Shown here piece by piece: positions 60,149 through 64,000 of a DNA stretch of 64,000 bases (its first letter is position 1; the number at the start of each line of letters is the position of its first letter). Under the pieces are notes generated by a model, which worked only from the letters and a program-made list of their open reading frames with translations, did no database searches and had not been told where the DNA came from. Source of the DNA: Entoloma clypeatum (lineage: Eukaryota; Basidiomycota; Agaricomycetes; Agaricales; Entolomataceae); contig OY751487.1 in assembly GCA_963565915.1 (NCBI GenBank), positions 3,162,001-3,226,000 on the forward strand, given 5' to 3'. The translations under genes and the position numbers were made by a program.

Positions 60149-60924
60149 ATGGCGTCTGTCCTCGTACCAGTCGCATATATCATCATAGTCTTCGGCGGTC
60201 TGTTCGTTTTCAGCTTTTTCTATCGACAACATACCTCCCGTGTGTTAACACTTATGCACCGGAGACTACCTTGTTGCTGACCCAACCCCCCCAGGACAAG
60301 TCTACGATCCTTACTTCCCTTCGCACCCCGAAAGAAATGCATATGTCACTCTCCTGCAGAAAACAGATCCGCCGCCCTCTGACGCATTACTGAAGTCCGC
60401 CCTCGTCCGTCGTGCGATGGCCGATGTTCTCCGAGTAATCCGCATCCGGGAAGACAAGCCCGCCCTTCAGAATCTTCTTCAAAAAGGCTCCATTGGGGAC
60501 GATTTGTGGAACTGTTTGTTGAGTGCGGAAAAGGAATTGGAAGCGGAGATCATGGAAGTTGTGGCAGAAGCGAACTCCTTTGTGGAGGGTTGGGGCCAAG
60601 TCATCTTCCCCACTGCTAATGAGATGATAGCAAACGAAAAGATGCGCGCTACGTTTGCAAAAATACCGGAGACCAAAGCGGCCTTGGGTGAGTTCTCAAG
60701 GTTTCGTTTGAATCAACCTCTGATTGCTGAGCGCAGAGTCAAAATATAACGCGAGAGCCACAACTAATGCAGCACCCTCAACCCCGAATACTCTTATAAC
60801 GCCTACTTCTGCCCATGGTGCATTTGGGAGTGATGCAGAAGCCCCCCTGACGCCCACAGTGAGTCCAAAGGATTATTTCCTCCACCATTCCATACTGAAC
60901 ACTGATGGCAGAACAAGAAGATAA
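60149..60924 (+). CDS. SEC66: SEC66/SEC71 subunit of the ER translocon
   Basis: Starts MASVLVPVAYIIIVFGGLFV, a single N-terminal membrane anchor. After an intron (donor near 60240, acceptor near 60294) the conserved block follows: QVYDPYFPSHPERNAYVTLL, ALLKSALVRRAMADVLRVIR, LLQKGSIGDDLWNCLLSAEK, AEANSFVEGWGQVIFPTANE, typical of Sec66/Sec71. A last exon adds a Ser/Thr/Pro-rich tail (TPTVSPKDYF). Known role: with Sec62, Sec63 and Sec72 assists post-translational protein import into the ER. The tail is longer than in yeast. Three exons, about 220 residues. Confidence 0.92.
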
Positions 60925-61110
60925 AGAGAAGAAAACAGTAGACTGTCGGCTTCACTGTTCGCATGTACATAGGAAAGGCGATTCCTCCTTTTTATCATCC
61001 GTGGTGTTTGGCGAATAAAATACCTTCCGAGGGAAATGTGCAGGAAAGTGGATGCTTTGGAAAAGAGTGAAATGCATCATCATGGCCTGACTAAACTGAA
61101 TCTGTACATT

Positions 61111-64000
61111 TTAACCTCTGATGACAATTGCCTTCTCTCCTGCGCCAGCCCTTGCCTTTCCAGACTTATCAACGTGGTCCAAACCAAGAACATCTTCTGG
61201 AGCAAATTGATGCTCGTATATAGTATCGTCTGAAAGCAGCCAGACGTCAGACTGCCGTGTCATTGTTGCGAAACGCATGCCTACCGTCTTCGATGTAGGA
61301 AGGTTGTTTGAATGTCGAGACCTGTATCAGAGCAAAACGATATTTTGTCAAATCCTTGTCCGAGACACCGATCCGAGCTTGCAAGCGTTTCTTCGTATCA
61401 GAGAATTTCTCTCCCTACCGAAATATGAATAAGGAGAATTGATTTCGAGCTGATAACTTACTCGCTTCACGACGAATTTGAATGGTACGCCGTGTGTTCG
61501 GCTGAGGTCCTTTGAAAAGTGGAACACACTTATCACCTTGTCCGAGTCGTCCGCTTCGAGTTCCTCTCGGGGAATTTCCTACAGTGTGATTGAATCCGGA
61601 AGGGCAGAAAAAAAGTCATAAAGAAAATGCAGGCGAACCTCTGCATATAGCTCGACTGGATCAGGTATATTCCCTATCATTTCAGAACCAGTGAATTCTT
61701 TCTGCGTCTTTCCATCCTTCGATACTTCAAATACACGTATTTTTCCAGTTCCATCAGGTGCAAGTGTCACCTTCTTCGCGAGATTATCAGCGAGATCGTG
61801 AACCATGCTCGTCTTTGGTAGAAGGAACGAGCATGTGGCTTCTTCTTTGTTGTGAATTCCCGTCCAAATGACCTTCAAGCTGCGTTTCGTTTCGAGTTCG
61901 ACGATGCTAACATCCAGTTTCTCATAAAGGATGACGGTTGTGGTTGGGTTGATGTATGTTGGAGCCATGATTTCAGCAATACTTTGATTCAGGGACCTTT
62001 TAAGAATCGATTTCGCTGAACCGTTTGTTGCATGAGTTGTGGTGAAGCGCAATTTGATGGGATCATGTCGCAAGTATTCTCCAACCTTTGCCGACATCTG
62101 AACAAGAGATATCACTCAGCATACATGGTACATTTCGAACCTGTGCAGACTTACTGTGTCATAGTTTTGTTTCTTGCTCAAAACAAGGTTGAATTCAGGG
62201 TGATCGTTATCGAGTTCTTCGAACTTGGGCCTGAAGATGATCAAGACGCGATTTTGCAGAAAATCATAGAACTGGACAGGATTCGAATATAGACCTTGGC
62301 TTTCCAAGTCATGGTTTCTATACGTTTCTGTGAAACTCCTGTTATGTGAAGGAGAGGATCTGACTTACTCTTTGTCAGGTAGGTCAACTTGGAAACATAT
62401 GACATCGCCGTCTTGGATCTCGCTCTGAGCGAACGAGAGTTTGGGCTTCATGAGCTCGATCATTCCAGGTTTGATTTCCTATTGAGACTCGTCTGCAAGG
62501 CACCACAAACGCACAGCGGTTACCGGTGACTCACCTCGTATAACTTCAGGGGCGTTCCTGGTGTCCATCGCATTCTTTCGTTGATGGCCGAGGCAAGATC
62601 GCCAACTTTGCTTGTCCGTAACATATAAGCCTTTCCTACGCCGTATAATGTTTGTTTGGACGTATCGAAATGCTTCAGGAAGATCATGATAGATTGAGGG
62701 GGAGGATCGGGCTTTATCGATGTCAATGCTGGGAGGACATCTCTTAGCTCATGGGGGGCGTACCTTGGATAGATCAGGTATGACGTCGAGATATAAGCGA
62801 AGGTCATTTTGCCTTGCTGCCATATTATTTCGGATCACCTCGACAGCTGCAAACTGGTTGATGTATTTAACTGGAAGGAATGAAACGACGCACTTAGTGT
62901 TGGCTCATTTTCTGGGATATGGGTGTCCGGGCGCACGGTCTTATTCTGCCTATTTACCAATACCCATAATCTGATCTGGCTTTCTGGGTAGTTGAAATGC
63001 TGGGCCACGCGACTCTTGAAGGTATGGTAGGTTTCTTGCTTTAACACACGGAAGCTAGGAAGCTCGGACGGCGGCCAATTTTTGTCGTCGAAAGCCGCGA
63101 GGTCAAAACCTTCGTGTTTTGCAAAGGTTTCATCAGTGATGACCTGACAAAGTTGATTGAGTCAGCCATCATCGAGGTTTTCTGAGCTGTATATACTTTT
63201 GCCGTCAAAAATAGATGTTGCTCCTCCCTCTCCCTCTTCTTGGCTTCTACTTGAATGCGTTCTTCGTCAAGCCTTCGTTCTGGAGCAGGTTAGATGGATC
63301 CAATCTTCCACGTTTAAAGTCTCGACCTACTTAAATGCGGGGGAGTATCCTCGTCTGTGAAGGGAGCCAAAACCTCGTCGATAGCCGACTCGCGGATGTA
63401 TACCAACATGTACGCATTTGTGAAGCGCTTCATAGCACGAACTTGGTTTCGTTGTAGAGACGGGGGCATTCCATTTAGTGCTTCCCCACCGTAGTTTTCC
63501 TCTAGAACCTCCTTATCCGTAACTGGAGTTACTCGGTCGTCGTCAAATTTGAGCCACCGGGTTTCGCGATCAGGCTTGATCAACGCAAAATAATGACCTC
63601 CGTGGAGATCCCCTGAATGGACAAGAACACCATGGAGTTTGTAGACCCATGGCTGCGACCGATCTGCGTTCGCATCCAAGAATTCATCAAGATCGATCTC
63701 GAAAGGAAACTCGTGGCGGTCATTGATCTTCACCATTGCGTCCCTTTGGATGTCGTACTCAAAACGTTTGAGCTGCAGATGGAGCACGGGCGGGAAAGAT
63801 TCGAAGACGATACCCTTCTTAGCGTCCTGTAACCCAAATCCTTCGGCCTGATACTTGTTCTCTCCATCGAGCATCTCAACTGCGACATAATCCTTGAAAG
63901 ATTCATATAAATTCTTCATGCCCTTGACGTTGAGTTGGATGTCTGTATTTATATCGTTAAAAGATGCGAAAGATTCGCGAAAGCATCGCCTACCGTTGAA
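61111..64000 (-). CDS. UBP15: Ubiquitin-specific protease USP7/UBP15 (C-terminal part)
   Basis: The gene enters from the right edge, and its N-terminal (TRAF) region and catalytic Cys are outside the window. Visible: the second half of the USP domain (VLHLQLKRFEYDIQRDAMVK, the His box LVHSGDLHGGHYFALIKPD, TNAYMLVYIRES). A tandem series of ubiquitin-like domains follows (FDLAAFDDKNWPPSELPSFR, IRLWVLVNRQNKTVRP, FLKHFDTSKQTLYGVGKAYM, GVPFKFVVKR), characteristic of USP7. It ends KARAGAGEKAIVIRG, like the regulatory tail of USP7. Known role: deubiquitinates nuclear and endosomal substrates. Many introns. The edge exon begins DIQLNVKGMKNLYESF after an acceptor at about 63945. Confidence 0.92.

Overview
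The window is eukaryotic nuclear DNA, most likely from a filamentous basidiomycete (Agaricomycetes-like). This is inferred from dense genes on both strands, nearly all interrupted by 44-100 nt GT-AG introns, and from fungal-type families (SEC66, YOS9, SFI1, HAL-type kinase, BNA genes). The species cannot be fixed from sequence alone. I recognise or can model about 28 distinct genes. No rRNA, tRNA, CRISPR array or virus was seen.

Left part (1-5592): the end of an unknown gene, a FUN14-domain mitochondrial protein, the rRNA methyltransferase NOP2, and a low-complexity Ala/Glu/Pro/Lys protein with a pyrimidine-rich leader.

Middle-left (6098-21569): a 7,636-bp block occurs twice, on either side of a run of exactly 200 N (13734-13933). 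The block ends coincide exactly with the gap edges. The copies differ only by two compensating homopolymer indels in the one place I could detect. The simplest reading is an unmerged contig overlap, not a biological duplication. The block carries a small unknown gene, eIF2B-epsilon, and three tryptophan-degradation genes: formylkynurenine formamidase (BNA7), kynureninase (BNA5) and kynurenine 3-monooxygenase (BNA4, complete only in the second copy). These encode three consecutive steps of the kynurenine route. BNA5 and BNA4 share a 70-bp divergent promoter, and BNA7 has two perfect TGACGTCA palindromes just before its ATG.

Centre (22905-45861): a four-AT-hook protein, YOS9/OS-9, a HAL/NPR-type kinase, the DEAD-box splicing helicase PRP28, a degenerate EF-hand-like protein, a RhoGEF with a split DH domain, asparagine synthetase, phosphatidylinositol synthase, an Msp1-like AAA ATPase with a large N-terminal part, an aprataxin (HNT3), a Gfo/Idh/MocA oxidoreductase, and a divergent pair of tiny genes (a coiled-coil protein and PIG-Y) whose start codons overlap in one CATG.

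Right part (45932-64000): SFI1, a 434-bp element with 22-bp inverted ends (MITE-like), cytosolic HSP70, the PP2A B56 subunit, a conserved unknown protein, citrate synthase, SEC66, and the C-terminal two-thirds of a USP7/UBP15 deubiquitinase running off the edge.

Apart from the kynurenine genes, these are housekeeping genes with no shared pathway. The genome is compact: several divergent pairs are separated by 70-270 bp or less. Two introns (in BNA5 and HSP70) need GC-AG splice sites to restore conserved protein sequence.
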